The notes beneath the pieces were generated by a model. The model had not been told where the DNA came from and ran no database searches. It was given only the letters and a program-made list of their open reading frames with translations. The position numbers were made by a program, and so were the translations under genes. This document shows positions 9,589 to 20,522 of a stretch of DNA of 64,000 nt, one piece after another. Each line of letters opens with the position of its first letter. Position 1 is the first letter of the stretch. Origin of the DNA: Silvimonas iriomotensis (lineage in GTDB: Bacteria; Pseudomonadota; Gammaproteobacteria; Burkholderiales; Chitinibacteraceae); NCBI RefSeq assembly GCF_014645535.1, contig NZ_BMLX01000001.1, positions 551,169-615,168 on the forward strand. The letters run 5' to 3'.

Positions 9589-10215
9589 ATGCAACGACCG
9601 GAATTTGAACCCCAAGGCCTCGGATATATTCCGATGGTTGTTGAGCAAAGCGGCCGCGGTGAGCGTTCTTACGACATTTACTCGCGTCTGTTGAAAGAAC
9701 GGGTGGTGTTTCTGGTCGGTCCGGTGAACGATCAGACCGCCAACCTCGTGGTGGCCCAGCTCTTGTTCCTTGAATCGGAAAACCCGGACAAGGACATCTC
9801 GCTGTATATCAATTCTCCTGGCGGCTCGGTCACGGCCGGTCTTGCCATCTACGACACCATGCAGTTCATCAAGCCTGCTGTATCCACACTGTGCGTGGGC
9901 ATGGCGGCAAGTATGGGTGCATTCCTGCTGACCGCAGGCGAGAAGGGCAAGCGTTTTGCGTTGCCGCATTCGCGCATCATGATCCACCAGCCGCTGATTG
10001 GCGGTCTGCAAGGTCAGGCGTCGGATATCGAAATCCACGCTCGCGAACTGTTGAAGACCAAGCGTACACTGAATGAGCGTATGGCGTTCCATACTGGCCA
10101 GTCGCTCGAGACCCTTGAACGCGATACGGACCGCGATAACTTCATGAGTGCTGAAGAATCCAAGTCCTATGGTCTGATCGATGAAGTGCTGGTGAAGCGG
10201 GCAGGCACCGCCTGA
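9589..10215 (+). CDS. clpP: ATP-dependent Clp protease proteolytic subunit
   Basis: Serine peptidase that forms the 14-mer degradation chamber fed by ClpX (next gene) or ClpA. The start is ATG 9589, with GAAGAGG upstream, giving 208 residues; the TTG at 9541 lies inside the upstream hairpin. Catalytic Ser108 is in GMAASMGAF and His133 in RIMIHQP; the Asp lies in the ERDTDRD stretch near 179-181. A propeptide is expected from the family. Terminator 10233-10272 separates it from clpX. Confidence 0.97.
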   Translation: MQRPEFEPQGLGYIPMVVEQSGRGERSYDIYSRLLKERVVFLVGPVNDQTANLVVAQLLFLESENPDKDISLYINSPGGSVTAGLAIYDTMQFIKPAVSTLCVGMAASMGAFLLTAGEKGKRFALPHSRIMIHQPLIGGLQGQASDIEIHARELLKTKRTLNERMAFHTGQSLETLERDTDRDNFMSAEESKSYGLIDEVLVKRAGTA

Positions 10216-10232
10216 TCCGGTAATCCATTCTG

Positions 10233-10272
10233 ACCGCCAGACTGTCATGCATGCTGGCGGTTTTATTTTTTT
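10233..10272 (+). terminator. Terminator between clpP and clpX
   Basis: Stem ACCGCCAG (10233-10240) and CTGGCGGT (10254-10261), followed by TTTATTTTTTT. It should end most tig-clpP transcripts and leaves clpX dependent on read-through or its own promoter. Confidence 0.8.
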
Positions 10273-10299
10273 CTCGCTCTTCTTCCAAGAGGGGGGGAT

Positions 10300-11595
10300 A
10301 TGACTGACAAGCCCAAAGACAAATCCAAGGAAAAGCTGCTGTATTGCTCGTTTTGCGGCAAGAGTCAGCATGAAGTGACCAAACTGATCGCTGGTCCGCA
10401 GGTCTTTATCTGCAACGAGTGTATCGAACTGTGCAACGACATCCTCACCGAAGAAGGTACGGCGCAGATTGGCGCGGCGGTTGAACCGCAAACGCCAACC
10501 GGCAAGCGTCTGCCGCTGCCGACGGAAATCCGCGAAACGCTGGATCAGTACGTCATCGGCCAGGAACGTGCCAAGAAAATTCTGGCCGTGGCGGTGTATA
10601 ACCACTACAAGCGTCTTTCCACCAAGGGTGAGAAAACCGCGGGTGGTGATGTTGAACTGTCCAAGTCCAACATTCTGCTGATTGGCCCGACCGGTTCCGG
10701 CAAGACTTTGCTGGCCCAGACCATGGCCAAGAAGCTGGATGTACCGTTTGTGATTGCTGACGCCACCACGCTGACCGAAGCCGGTTATGTGGGTGAAGAC
10801 GTTGAGCACATCATCGCCAAGCTGCTGCAGCAGTGCGATTACGACATCGAAAAAGCCCAGCGCGGCATTGTTTATATCGATGAAATCGACAAGATCGCCC
10901 GCAAGAGCGAGAACCCGTCGATTACGCGTGACGTATCGGGCGAAGGCGTGCAGCAAGCGCTGCTCAAGCTGATCGAAGGTACGGTTGCATCGGTGCCGCC
11001 GCATGGTGGCCGCAAGCACCCGAACCACGAAATGCCGCAGGTGGATACCACCAACATCCTGTTTATCGTGGGTGGCGCCTTTGAAGGCCTGGCCAAAATC
11101 ATCCGCAACCGCTCTGAAAAAGGCGGGATCGGCTTTGGTGCAGAAGTGGCCAGCAAGGATGACCAGACCACCATCGGCAAGCTCTTGCATGACGTGGAAC
11201 CGGACGATCTGATCCGTTTCGGTCTGATCCCGGAATTTGTCGGCCGTGTGCCGGTGATCGCCACGCTGGACGAACTGGATGAAGCTGCGCTGGTCAATAT
11301 CCTGACCGAACCGAAAAACGCCCTGGTCAAGCAGTACCAGCGTTTGTTCGAGATGGAAGACGTCAAGCTCGACATCACGCAAGAAGGCTTGCAAGCCATT
11401 GCCCGCAAGGCCATGGAACGCAAGACCGGCGCGCGTGGTTTGCGCTCGATTCTGGAATCGTCCTTGCTCGATACCATGTACGAGTTGCCGGCGCTCGAAG
11501 GCGTGGCACGCCTGGTGGTGGATGACGCGGTGATTCTGGAAGGTGCCCAGCCGCAACGCATTCCGGCCGAGCCGGCTGAACCCGCTGCTGCCTGA
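10300..11595 (+). CDS. clpX: ATP-dependent Clp protease ATP-binding subunit ClpX
   Basis: AAA+ unfoldase that delivers substrates to ClpP. It is 431 residues. The N-terminal C4 zinc-binding domain has Cys16, 19, 38 and 41. Walker A GPTGSGKT is at 129-136, pore loop GYVGEDVE near 165, and Walker [10 protein letters not shown] near 190. The IGFGAEV loop that contacts ClpP and the C-terminal [10 protein letters not shown] sensor 2 are also present. The ribosome binding site is a run of seven G after AGA, only a few bases before the ATG. The tail is Ala/Glu/Pro-rich, as in many betaproteobacteria. Confidence 0.97.
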   Translation: MTDKPKDKSKEKLLYCSFCGKSQHEVTKLIAGPQVFICNECIELCNDILTEEGTAQIGAAVEPQTPTGKRLPLPTEIRETLDQYVIGQERAKKILAVAVYNHYKRLSTKGEKTAGGDVELSKSNILLIGPTGSGKTLLAQTMAKKLDVPFVIADATTLTEAGYVGEDVEHIIAKLLQQCDYDIEKAQRGIVYIDEIDKIARKSENPSITRDVSGEGVQQALLKLIEGTVASVPPHGGRKHPNHEMPQVDTTNILFIVGGAFEGLAKIIRNRSEKGGIGFGAEVASKDDQTTIGKLLHDVEPDDLIRFGLIPEFVGRVPVIATLDELDEAALVNILTEPKNALVKQYQRLFEMEDVKLDITQEGLQAIARKAMERKTGARGLRSILESSLLDTMYELPALEGVARLVVDDAVILEGAQPQRIPAEPAEPAAA

Positions 11596-11627
11596 TCTCA
11601 TCATTTTTTAATGATGTTCTGAAAAGA

Positions 11628-11695
11628 TTGCGCATCTACGGGTGCGCAAGCATTTCTTCAATGCTGCCAGACCCTTAGCGGTCTGGCACTTTGCA
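11628..11695 (+). terminator. Two hairpins after clpX, probable terminator
   Basis: The first hairpin is TTGCGCA...TGCGCAA (11628-11649). The second has 9-bp arms, TGCCAGACC (11665-11673) and GGTCTGGCA (11680-11688), followed by CTTTGCATTTC. The T-tract is imperfect, so termination may be partial. Confidence 0.5.
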
Positions 11696-11754
11696 TTTCA
11701 AGCTTGCCCGAAACCCGAGGGCGGGCAGATTCTCTGGCTAAATGGCCCACAAGC

Positions 11755-11783
11755 GTTGAATTTGAGCGCTACAAGCCACATTA
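11755..11783 (+). promoter_or_regulatory. Possible heat-shock (sigma-32) promoter of lon
   Basis: GTTGAAT (11755-11761), a 14-bp spacer, then CCACATTA (11776-11783), compared with the sigma-32 consensus CTTGAAA-N(13-15)-CCCCATNT. It lies about 36 bp before the lon ATG. The match is moderate; lon is a heat-shock gene in related bacteria. Confidence 0.35.
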
Positions 11784-11818
11784 TTGATCCAGTTCCCACT
11801 CATCACAGGGCTCTCAAA

Positions 11819-14248
<2,430 letters not shown>

Positions 14249-14333
14249 TTGACACGTGTTTTTGCCGCTTGCTATAAAGCTCAAGCAATCGGCTGACCGG
14301 ACCTATCCAACCAGAACGAAAGGGGACACATAA

Positions 14334-14606
14334 GTGAATAAATCCGAACTGATCGACGCTATCGCCGAATCCGCAGGCCTGTCCAAGGCTGCTGCTGGCA
14401 AGGCGCTTGATGCCACCATCGAAGCTGTTTCCAAAGCCCTGCAAGGCGGCGACGAAGTAACGCTGGTTGGCTTTGGCACTTTCTACGTTGCCGAACGTGA
14501 GGCACGTAACGGTCGCAATCCGCGCACCGGCCAGACCATCGAAATCGCTGCTGCAAAGCAACCGAAATTTAGGGCTGGTAAATCTCTGAAAGATGCAGTA
14601 CAATGA
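14334..14606 (+). CDS. hupB: DNA-binding protein HU-beta
   Basis: 90-residue histone-like nucleoid protein that bends DNA as a dimer. It begins [21 protein letters not shown] with a GTG start at 14334, chosen because AAAGGGG lies about 8 bases upstream and no ATG fits. The signature [22 protein letters not shown] is the beta-arm that clamps DNA and includes the conserved RNP turn. The lon-hupB order is widespread in proteobacteria. A hairpin, not a classical terminator, separates it from the tRNA genes. Confidence 0.96.
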   Translation: MNKSELIDAIAESAGLSKAAAGKALDATIEAVSKALQGGDEVTLVGFGTFYVAEREARNGRNPRTGQTIEIAAAKQPKFRAGKSLKDAVQ

Positions 14607-14613
14607 TTGTCTT

Positions 14614-14642
14614 TGCTGCTTCAGGTAAATAACGAAGCAGCA
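14614..14642 (+). other. Hairpin between hupB and tRNA-Val
   Basis: Nine-bp perfect arms, TGCTGCTTC (14614-14622) and GAAGCAGCA (14634-14642), with an 11-nt loop and no U-tract. It could be a processing site in a hupB-tRNA transcript or a weak terminator. Confidence 0.45.
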
Positions 14643-14651
14643 TAAGACCGG

Positions 14652-14728
14652 GGGTGGTTAGCTCAGTTGGTTAGAGCACCTGCTTCACACGCAGGGGGTC
14701 GGTGGTTCGAATCCACTACTACCCACCA
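14652..14728 (+). tRNA. tRNA-Val (CAC anticodon)
   Basis: 77 nt with encoded CCA. The acceptor GGGTGGT pairs with ACTACCC (one G-U). Anticodon stem CCTGC/GCAGG with loop TTCACAC gives anticodon CAC, reading GUG. D arm and TTCGAAT T loop are normal. Confidence 0.96.
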
Positions 14729-14751
14729 AAAAAAGCGATGCATGAAAGTTG

Positions 14752-14779
14752 TTGCAAAATACAAAAAGCATGCTATAAT
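14752..14779 (+). promoter_or_regulatory. Promoter of tRNA-Asp
   Basis: TTGCAA (14752-14757), a 16-bp spacer and TATAAT (14774-14779), 13 bp before the mature tRNA-Asp. A separate promoter inside the tRNA-Val/tRNA-Asp gap. Confidence 0.65.
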
Positions 14780-14792
14780 CGCTGTCTCTTCT

Positions 14793-14869
14793 GGAGCGGT
14801 AGTTCAGTTGGTTAGAATACCGGCCTGTCACGCCGGGGGTCGCGGGTTCGAGTCCCGTCCGCTCCGCCA
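14793..14869 (+). tRNA. tRNA-Asp (GUC anticodon)
   Basis: 77 nt with encoded CCA. Acceptor GGAGCGG pairs with CCGCTCC. Anticodon stem CCGGC/GCCGG encloses CTGTCAC, anticodon GTC. The T arm reads GCGGGTTCGAGTCCCGT. Confidence 0.96.
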
Positions 14870-14877
14870 GATGAATC

Positions 14878-14910
14878 AAAAAAGCCAAGCGAAAGCTTGG
14901 CTTTTTTGTT
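14878..14910 (+). terminator. Terminator after tRNA-Asp
   Basis: A6 then GCCAAGC-GAAA-GCTTGGC (14884-14901), followed by T6. A tight GNRA-type loop and a strong U-tract. Confidence 0.9.
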
Positions 14911-15019
14911 TTCTGCTGTACATCTGCCGCACAAGTCACCCTTTTGTCACAACGAACCGAGACGCATCGCCCGCGTTCTGGCATCATACGGCGCGAATCT
15001 CTTTTGGAGCGTTGTGTTC

Positions 15020-16870
15020 ATGTTTGATCTGGTGCAAAAAAATAAAACGGCTGCACAGCTCATTCTGGGTGTTGTTTCGTTGGGCCTGATCGTCGGTTTT
15101 GGTTTGTCCAGCTATACCGCCATGGAAGGGGGTCCCAACTGGCTGGCCAAAGTAGGTGGCAAGACCATCACTGAAGCAGACGTCGCCAATGCGACGCGCG
15201 GCCAGTACATTTCGGATGACCAGAAGCCCGAAGTGGTGCAAAACCTGATTCGCCGTCAATTGATTCTGAATCAGGCGCAATCGCTGCGTCTGACCCCGTC
15301 CGCAGCGCAACTGCGTGACGCCATCGCCGCTATCCCGGCTTTCCAGGAAAACGGCCAGTTCAGCGCGACACGCTACCAGGAAATGCTGGCGTCTACCCAG
15401 AGAACGCCGGAAAGCTTCCAGCAGGAAGTGGCCAATGATCTGGCATCGCAGCAACTGGTGCTGCCGTTCGCGCAGGCTTCGATCACCTCTAAAACCACCG
15501 TCGACCATCTGATTGCGCTGCTGACCGAGAAGCGCGAGATCGCCGTGGCTGTGCTCAAGCCGCAAGACTATATGAGCCAGGTGACGGTGAGTGATGCTGA
15601 GGTCAAACAGTTCTATGACCAGCATCAGGCCGATCTGAAAGCGCCGGAAATGGTGCGGGTGGAATACCTTGTGCTGTCCAAGGCACAACTGGCTGCCCAG
15701 CAAACCGTATCTGACGACGAAGTGCAGAAGTACTTCGATGCGCACAAGAGTGAACTGGCCCAGGGCGAAGAGCGCGAAGCCTCGCACATCCTGATCCAGT
15801 CGCCCAAGACGGCTTCCGCTGCAGACCGCGCCGCCGCCAAGGCCAAGGCCGAGAATATCCTCAAGGAAGTGAAGGCCAATCCGGCACGCTTTGCCGAACT
15901 GGCCAAGGCGAACTCGGATGATCCGGGTTCCAAGGACAAGGGCGGTGATCTGGGCTGGAACAGCCGTGGCCGCATGGTCAAGGCGTTTGATGACGCCGTG
16001 TTCTCGCTCAAGCAGGGCGAAATCAGCAATGTGGTGGAAACCGAGTTCGGTTATCACATCATCAAGCTTGATGGCATTCGCGGTACCTCGCTGGCTGATC
16101 TGAAGCCGCAGATTGTCGAGAAACTGAAGAACGACAAGGCGCAGAGCTTGTACCAGGCCCAGGCCGACAAGTTCAATGAAGTGGTGTACCAGCAAGCCGA
16201 CAGCCTCAAGCCGGCAGCTGACCAGTTCAAGCTGACCGTGCAACAAAGCGGCTGGATCACCCGCAAGGGCGCCCAAGACCCCGCGCTGAACAACGCCAAG
16301 CTGTCCGACGCGATTTTCAGCGACGACGTGCTGAACAAAAAGCACAACACCGAGGCCGTTGAAGTCTCGCCGGGTACGCTGGTTTCTGCACGCGTGGTTG
16401 AGCATAAAGACGCTCAGGTGCCGCCGCTGGCTACCGTTGCGCCGGATATCCAAAGCCGTCTGAAGAATGAAAAGGCCGCCAAACTGGTGGCTGCCGATGG
16501 CGCCAAAAAGCTGGCTGCACTGCAGAAGGGTGAAAACGTCAATGTGGCGTGGGATGCCCAGACCAAGGAAGTGGCGCGCATGAGTGGTGATCCGTCGATT
16601 TCGGCTGATCGTATGTCTGCGCTGTTTGCCGCACCGGCCAACAAGTTGCCGTCTTATGTCGGCGGTGATGATGTCGCTACGGGTGGTTATATTCTGTACA
16701 AGGTCAACAAGGTGCTGCCGCAGCAGGAGATTTCCCCGGCCATGCGCGCACAGCTGACCCGCCAGATTGAAGGTGCTTATGGCGAAGAAGCGCTGGGCAA
16801 CTATCTGAAGAGCCTGCAGGACGGCGCAAAAATTGAAATGCGCGCGGTCAAGGCCAAGGACCCGCAGTAA
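15020..16870 (+). CDS. ppiD: PpiD/SurA-type periplasmic folding chaperone
   Basis: 616-residue inner-membrane-anchored periplasmic chaperone that meets proteins leaving the Sec translocon. N-terminal transmembrane helix at about residues 12-32 (AAQLILGVVSLGLIVGFGLSS), then a SurA-N-like helical domain. A parvulin domain (about 250-350) shows EREASHILIQ and GGDLGWNSRGRMVKAFDDAVFSLKQGEIS. A C-terminal PPIase-like and helical part follows. The start is ATG 15020, with TTGGAG about ten bases before; an in-frame ATG further 5' lies inside the tRNA-Asp terminator. It follows hupB, as in E. coli, with two tRNA genes in between. Confidence 0.93.
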   Translation: MFDLVQKNKTAAQLILGVVSLGLIVGFGLSSYTAMEGGPNWLAKVGGKTITEADVANATRGQYISDDQKPEVVQNLIRRQLILNQAQSLRLTPSAAQLRDAIAAIPAFQENGQFSATRYQEMLASTQRTPESFQQEVANDLASQQLVLPFAQASITSKTTVDHLIALLTEKREIAVAVLKPQDYMSQVTVSDAEVKQFYDQHQADLKAPEMVRVEYLVLSKAQLAAQQTVSDDEVQKYFDAHKSELAQGEEREASHILIQSPKTASAADRAAAKAKAENILKEVKANPARFAELAKANSDDPGSKDKGGDLGWNSRGRMVKAFDDAVFSLKQGEISNVVETEFGYHIIKLDGIRGTSLADLKPQIVEKLKNDKAQSLYQAQADKFNEVVYQQADSLKPAADQFKLTVQQSGWITRKGAQDPALNNAKLSDAIFSDDVLNKKHNTEAVEVSPGTLVSARVVEHKDAQVPPLATVAPDIQSRLKNEKAAKLVAADGAKKLAALQKGENVNVAWDAQTKEVARMSGDPSISADRMSALFAAPANKLPSYVGGDDVATGGYILYKVNKVLPQQEISPAMRAQLTRQIEGAYGEEALGNYLKSLQDGAKIEMRAVKAKDPQ

Positions 16871-16904
16871 GCAAAGTTGTCTGACAGTATTTCAGAAAGT
16901 AGGG

Positions 16905-16931
16905 AAAGCGGGCTTCGGCCCGCTTTTTTTG
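16905..16931 (+). terminator. Terminator after ppiD
   Basis: AAAGCGGGC-TTCG-GCCCGC (stem to 16923) followed by T7. The UUCG tetraloop makes it very stable. Confidence 0.92.
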
Positions 16932-17146
16932 TTTGTTTTTGCTGTTTTGTCAGTTTTGATGTTGACCTTGATAAGGTCTGTGAAAATTTTCGGCCGCCAG
17001 ACTGCTACTGGTCGGATTTCTGGCAGCAAATGTGCAACAAAGTGTGATTTGGGTCAAAAGACCATTGAATTTTTTGTTAAAGGGGCGGATATATCGAGGT
17101 GAGAGATCAATTGATTTCTTATACCCGCTGACGGAGGTTAATAACC

Positions 17147-17344
17147 ATGATGGCAATCTTTGACATGGAATCGGGTGCGAGCATGATCGAGCCGGCGCAG
17201 TTTGAGGCCGATTTTTCGCAGTCTGTGACAGACCTCCAGCTCAATCGCCAGCCGCAAGCGGCTTTGCGTTTGATGACCGTAGAAGAAGCAAAAGCGACTG
17301 AATCGGCGCGCCCTGCGTCGCCGCAATACCGCCCATACCTTTGA
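17147..17344 (+). CDS. Small hypothetical protein, 65 residues
   Basis: A short frame supported by a good ribosome binding site (GGAGG, 17132-17136, 10 bases before the first of two ATG codons). The protein is polar with no membrane segment, cysteine or signal peptide; it starts MMAIFDMESG and ends PASPQYRPYL. The Pro/Arg/Tyr end looks unstructured. The gene lies alone between the ppiD terminator and a converging enoyl-CoA hydratase gene. I recognise no family. It may be real because of the ribosome binding site, but coding potential is not proven. Confidence 0.5.
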   Translation: MMAIFDMESGASMIEPAQFEADFSQSVTDLQLNRQPQAALRLMTVEEAKATESARPASPQYRPYL

Positions 17345-17370
17345 TCTTGCATGGTGCCGGTTGCGGCCGG

Positions 17371-18168
17371 TCAGTCTATATGGGGCACCCACCAGGGTGC
17401 CCTGTTTTCACTCAGCGCAGCAATTCCTTCCCTGGCTTCTTCTCTGGTCCGCATATGGGCAATGCGGTGTGCGGTGTCCGAGAGCAAAGAGTCATCAATG
17501 GCGCGCCACGCCACCGTGGCAATCAGGCGCTTGGCCGCGCCCACGGCGTGCGGCCCGTTCAGTAGCAGGTGATCCAGCCAGTCCTTGATCTGGCGCGCCG
17601 CGTCGGTTTCATCTTCCATGACTTCGTGTATCAAGCCGCAATGCGCCGCGGCCGCCGGGCCAAATCGTTCTGCCGTCAAAAAATAGCGCCGTGCCGCACT
17701 GGTGCCGATCTTGCCGACGATATACGGCGCGATGATGGCCGGGACAAGCCCAATGCGGGTTTCCGGCAGGCAAAACCAGGCCTGGCTGGTGGCTACAACC
17801 ATGTCGCAACAGGCAATGATACCCACGCCAACGCCCATGGCCGGGCCATTGACCAGTGCCAGTACCGGCGCGGGCAATCGATCCAGTGCCTGCATCATGC
17901 GCGCCAGCCGCAAGGCCTGTTCAAAATTGTCGTGTTGTTCTTCGTTGCTCATGTGGGCCAGCCAGCGCACATCGTTGCCAGAGCAAAAGGTATCGCCGTC
18001 CGAGCGCAAGATCAGGGCGCGCAGATGCGGGTTGTGGGCCAGTGCAGCCAGCGAGGCAGTCAGTTCTGCCACCAGAATGTCATCCACCGAGTTGCTGGTT
18101 TCTGGCCGACTGAAGGTGATGGTGGCTACCCCGGCAGGATTCATTTCAAGACGGAGAGTATCGCTCAT
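17371..18168 (-). CDS. Enoyl-CoA hydratase/isomerase family protein, methylglutaconyl-CoA-hydratase-like
   Basis: Crotonase-fold enzyme of 265 residues. The oxyanion-hole region reads LRSDGDTFCSGNDVRWL, and the second signature is GPAMGVGVGIIACCDMVVA. The segment LPETRIGLVPAIIAPYIVGKIG followed by ARRYFLTAERF is typical of the LiuC/AtuE branch (methylglutaconyl- or carboxygeranoyl-CoA hydratases), which suggests hydration of a branched enoyl-CoA. No other leucine or terpene catabolic genes are adjacent, so the substrate is a guess. The start is ATG 18168 with AAGGA about eight bases before; an in-frame ATG 24 bases further out lacks one. Confidence 0.82.
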   Translation of the reverse strand: MSDTLRLEMNPAGVATITFSRPETSNSVDDILVAELTASLAALAHNPHLRALILRSDGDTFCSGNDVRWLAHMSNEEQHDNFEQALRLARMMQALDRLPAPVLALVNGPAMGVGVGIIACCDMVVATSQAWFCLPETRIGLVPAIIAPYIVGKIGTSAARRYFLTAERFGPAAAAHCGLIHEVMEDETDAARQIKDWLDHLLLNGPHAVGAAKRLIATVAWRAIDDSLLSDTAHRIAHMRTREEAREGIAALSENRAPWWVPHID

Positions 18169-18443
18169 GCCGTTATCCTTGCTGAATGCCACAGCCCGAT
18201 GGGGCTTACCTCATTGATTTAGCGTATAAAAGACGGGATTTCCAGTTCGCCGGGCCACTCTGGACAATCTGATGGCATAAACACACATTCAGTTACATGA
18301 GCCATTGTGATAAAGTTCGCCGCTAAATACCGGCTTGCCCGATTGCGGTGCATGTGTGATTGCGCCAGGCGCATCGCATGGGGCACGATGCAATGGCCGT
18401 TGCGACAACAAACATTTTGCGTATCCGCTTTGTGACTGATCGA

Positions 18444-19346
18444 ATGAGGTTGTGGTTTTCCCCCGTGTTGCTGGTGTTGGTGTCCGGCCTTGTACTGCTG
18501 GCACAACCTGCAAGGGCAAACCGTGTCGAAATCCCGGGTGTAGGCGGGGTGACGCTCACCGCAGAATACACGCCGCCGCCATCCGGCAATGTCAACGCGC
18601 CTGGCATGCTGCTGTTGCATGACTGCAGCGGCTTGTGGGTCAAACCTGGCGTCATGGCGGCACGGCCGGCACGCATGGCCGGTTTGCTGCAGGAACTGGG
18701 CTACGGCGTCTTGATGGTCGACAGCTTTGGCCCGCGCGGCGTGCATGAAGTGTGCACGACACCCAGCCATGATCGCCCGGTGAATGTGCAGCGCCGCGCT
18801 GAAGACGCGCAACGCGCAATCAACTGGCTCAAGGCCCGCAAGGAAATCGACAGCAGCCGCATTGCAGTGCTGGGCTGGTCGCAGGGTGCGACCACCGTGT
18901 TGTCGCTGATGAACTCGGACAACCCGGGCGTGCGCGCTGCTGTGGCGTTTTATCCTTCTTGCGCACCGTTCCTGAAATTATCGCAACGCTACCAGCCAGC
19001 CGCGCCAACCCTGGTGCTGGCCGGTGAAGCAGACGACTGGACGCCGGTTGAGCCGTGCCGCGATCTGGTGTCGCACTCGGGTATGGATACCTTTCGCCTT
19101 GTGAGCTATCCGGAAGTCTTCCACGACTTTGATGATCCGGGTGTGGAAGTGCATGTGCGCAAGGATATTCCCAACGAGCAGCATCCGGGGCAGGGCGTCA
19201 CGGTGGGCTACAATCAGGCTGCCACCGATGATGCCTACCGCCGCGTCTTCAAATGGTGCTCGCGCTGGCTGGATCCATTCCATACTTATCCGTACGAGCA
19301 GCGCACTTCGCGTGCGCCGACGCCAACACCCGTCAAAAAGCAATGA
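18444..19346 (+). CDS. Exported dienelactone-hydrolase-family protein
   Basis: Alpha/beta hydrolase of about 300 residues with an N-terminal signal sequence (MRLWFSPVLLVLVSGLVLLAQPARA). The nucleophile elbow is GWSQG; upstream is LLLHDCSGL, and later LAGEADDWTPVEPC and YPEVFHDFDD supply the acid and His. Strictly, the DLH family uses Cys in the elbow, and here it is Ser, as in many esterase-like relatives. Cysteines in DCSG, EVCTT and YPSCAPF may form disulfides after export. The start is uncertain: in-frame ATGs also occur at 18360 and 18393. I choose 18444 because the signal peptide begins there. Divergent from the enoyl-CoA hydratase. Substrate unknown. Confidence 0.8.
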   Translation: MRLWFSPVLLVLVSGLVLLAQPARANRVEIPGVGGVTLTAEYTPPPSGNVNAPGMLLLHDCSGLWVKPGVMAARPARMAGLLQELGYGVLMVDSFGPRGVHEVCTTPSHDRPVNVQRRAEDAQRAINWLKARKEIDSSRIAVLGWSQGATTVLSLMNSDNPGVRAAVAFYPSCAPFLKLSQRYQPAAPTLVLAGEADDWTPVEPCRDLVSHSGMDTFRLVSYPEVFHDFDDPGVEVHVRKDIPNEQHPGQGVTVGYNQAATDDAYRRVFKWCSRWLDPFHTYPYEQRTSRAPTPTPVKKQ

Positions 19347-19528
19347 TTTGATATTGCCGGCCTTGCTTTAATCAAGGTTGGTGCATTGCCAGGCGGGCAA
19401 AGTGTGGGTGATGATCTCGTCCCGGGGTGGCGCACAGCAAGCGCCGCCGTTTCAGCTTTTATCTTGCGCCATTGTCAGTGCGGCCCGTGCCAGGGCCGCT
19501 GCGTGTGCGCCATGCAGGAGTCAGCGAA

Positions 19529-20437
19529 ATGAGCCTTAGCCAAACAGAACAACAAATCCTGGCCAGTGTCCCCGGTCTTGCCATTGTCTCCTCTACCGGC
19601 ACCTATGCCGGCGCGGGGCTGGACCTGCTGACGGTCGAGAACGCCGGCGGCCAGGCCACCATCGCCTTGCAAGGCGCGCACGTGGTGTCGTTTACCCCGC
19701 GGGGTGGCGAAGATGTCATGTGGATTTCGCCCAATGCGCAATTTGCCGCAGGTGAAGCCATTCGTGGCGGTATTCCGCTGTGCCTGCCGTGGTTCGGCCC
19801 GCACCCGCAAGATGAAGACAAGCCCAAGCACGGCTTTGCGCGCAATGAAATCTGGACACTGGTTGAAGCCAGCCAGCCCGCCGCCGATGTCACCCGCGTG
19901 ACACTGGAACTGCGCGACAACGACGCCACCCGCGCGCTGTGGCCGCATGCCTTTGTCTATCGTCTGGCAATCAGCGTGGGCAAGGCCTTGCATCTGGATC
20001 TGGCCATTGAGCACAAGGGCAATGCGCCGCAACTGCACTCGCTGGCCCTGCATACCTATTTCAATGTGGGCAAGGTTACCGACGCCGTCATTACCGGCCT
20101 GGCGGGCACGACCTTCATCGATACCATTCCCAAAGACAAGCCGCGCCATAAGCAAGAAGGCGATGTGCAACTGGTCGGCCCGACTGACCGCGTGTATGTG
20201 GACGTGCCGCGCACCCAGCATATCAAGACGCCGGCACGCAGCATCAAGATCGATAGCGCCGATACACATTGCGCCATTGTCTGGAACGCCTGGACCAACG
20301 CGGACAAGATCGCGGACATTGGCCCGGGTAACTATGTCGGTTATCTGTGCGTGGAGCGCGGCGATGCGTGGGAGTTCTCTCCGACCCTGCAGCCGGGCCA
20401 GGTTCACCACGCCACGATGACGCTGTCTGTCGAGTAA
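19529..20437 (+). CDS. D-hexose-6-phosphate mutarotase (YeaD-like)
   Basis: Aldose-1-epimerase-fold protein of 302 residues that interconverts alpha and beta anomers of hexose-6-phosphates. Hallmarks are GAHVVSFTPRGGEDVMWISP, the IRGGIPLCLPWFGPH loop, KHGFAR, and the catalytic region HSLALHTYFNVG with a later YLCVERG. The start is ATG 19529, preceded by AGGAG at the right distance; the frame is open about 100 bases further 5' without a ribosome binding site. It stands before ubiD with a hairpin (20480-20501) between. Confidence 0.92.
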   Translation: MSLSQTEQQILASVPGLAIVSSTGTYAGAGLDLLTVENAGGQATIALQGAHVVSFTPRGGEDVMWISPNAQFAAGEAIRGGIPLCLPWFGPHPQDEDKPKHGFARNEIWTLVEASQPAADVTRVTLELRDNDATRALWPHAFVYRLAISVGKALHLDLAIEHKGNAPQLHSLALHTYFNVGKVTDAVITGLAGTTFIDTIPKDKPRHKQEGDVQLVGPTDRVYVDVPRTQHIKTPARSIKIDSADTHCAIVWNAWTNADKIADIGPGNYVGYLCVERGDAWEFSPTLQPGQVHHATMTLSVE

Positions 20438-20479
20438 TCTGTAAATCTGTAAAATAGTCGCAACTTGCGATTAATCCGT

Positions 20480-20501
20480 CGGGCCGCCGCAGTGCGGCCC
20501 G
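20480..20501 (+). other. GC-rich hairpin upstream of ubiD
   Basis: CGGGCCGC (20480-20487) pairs with GCGGCCCG (20494-20501) around a 6-nt loop, 21 bases before the ubiD ATG. The following GTCTGCTTT is a poor U-tract, so it is a weak terminator of the mutarotase gene or a leader structure of ubiD. Confidence 0.4.
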
Positions 20502-20522
20502 TCTGCTTTGCAGTGGAGTCCC

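Noticed and set aside
8184-9590. Open frame of 468 codons antisense to tig
   Set aside because: Shadow of trigger factor codon bias, Phe/His/Gln-rich, no known motif.
9325-11604. Open frame of 759 codons on the minus strand across tig, clpP and clpX
   Set aside because: Crosses three real plus-strand genes and the clpP terminator; no conserved domain.
18217-18328. Inverted ATTTAGCG ... CGCTAAAT about 100 bp apart between two divergent genes
   Set aside because: Arms of 8 bp at such distance are expected by chance; no other sign of an element such as target duplication or transposase.
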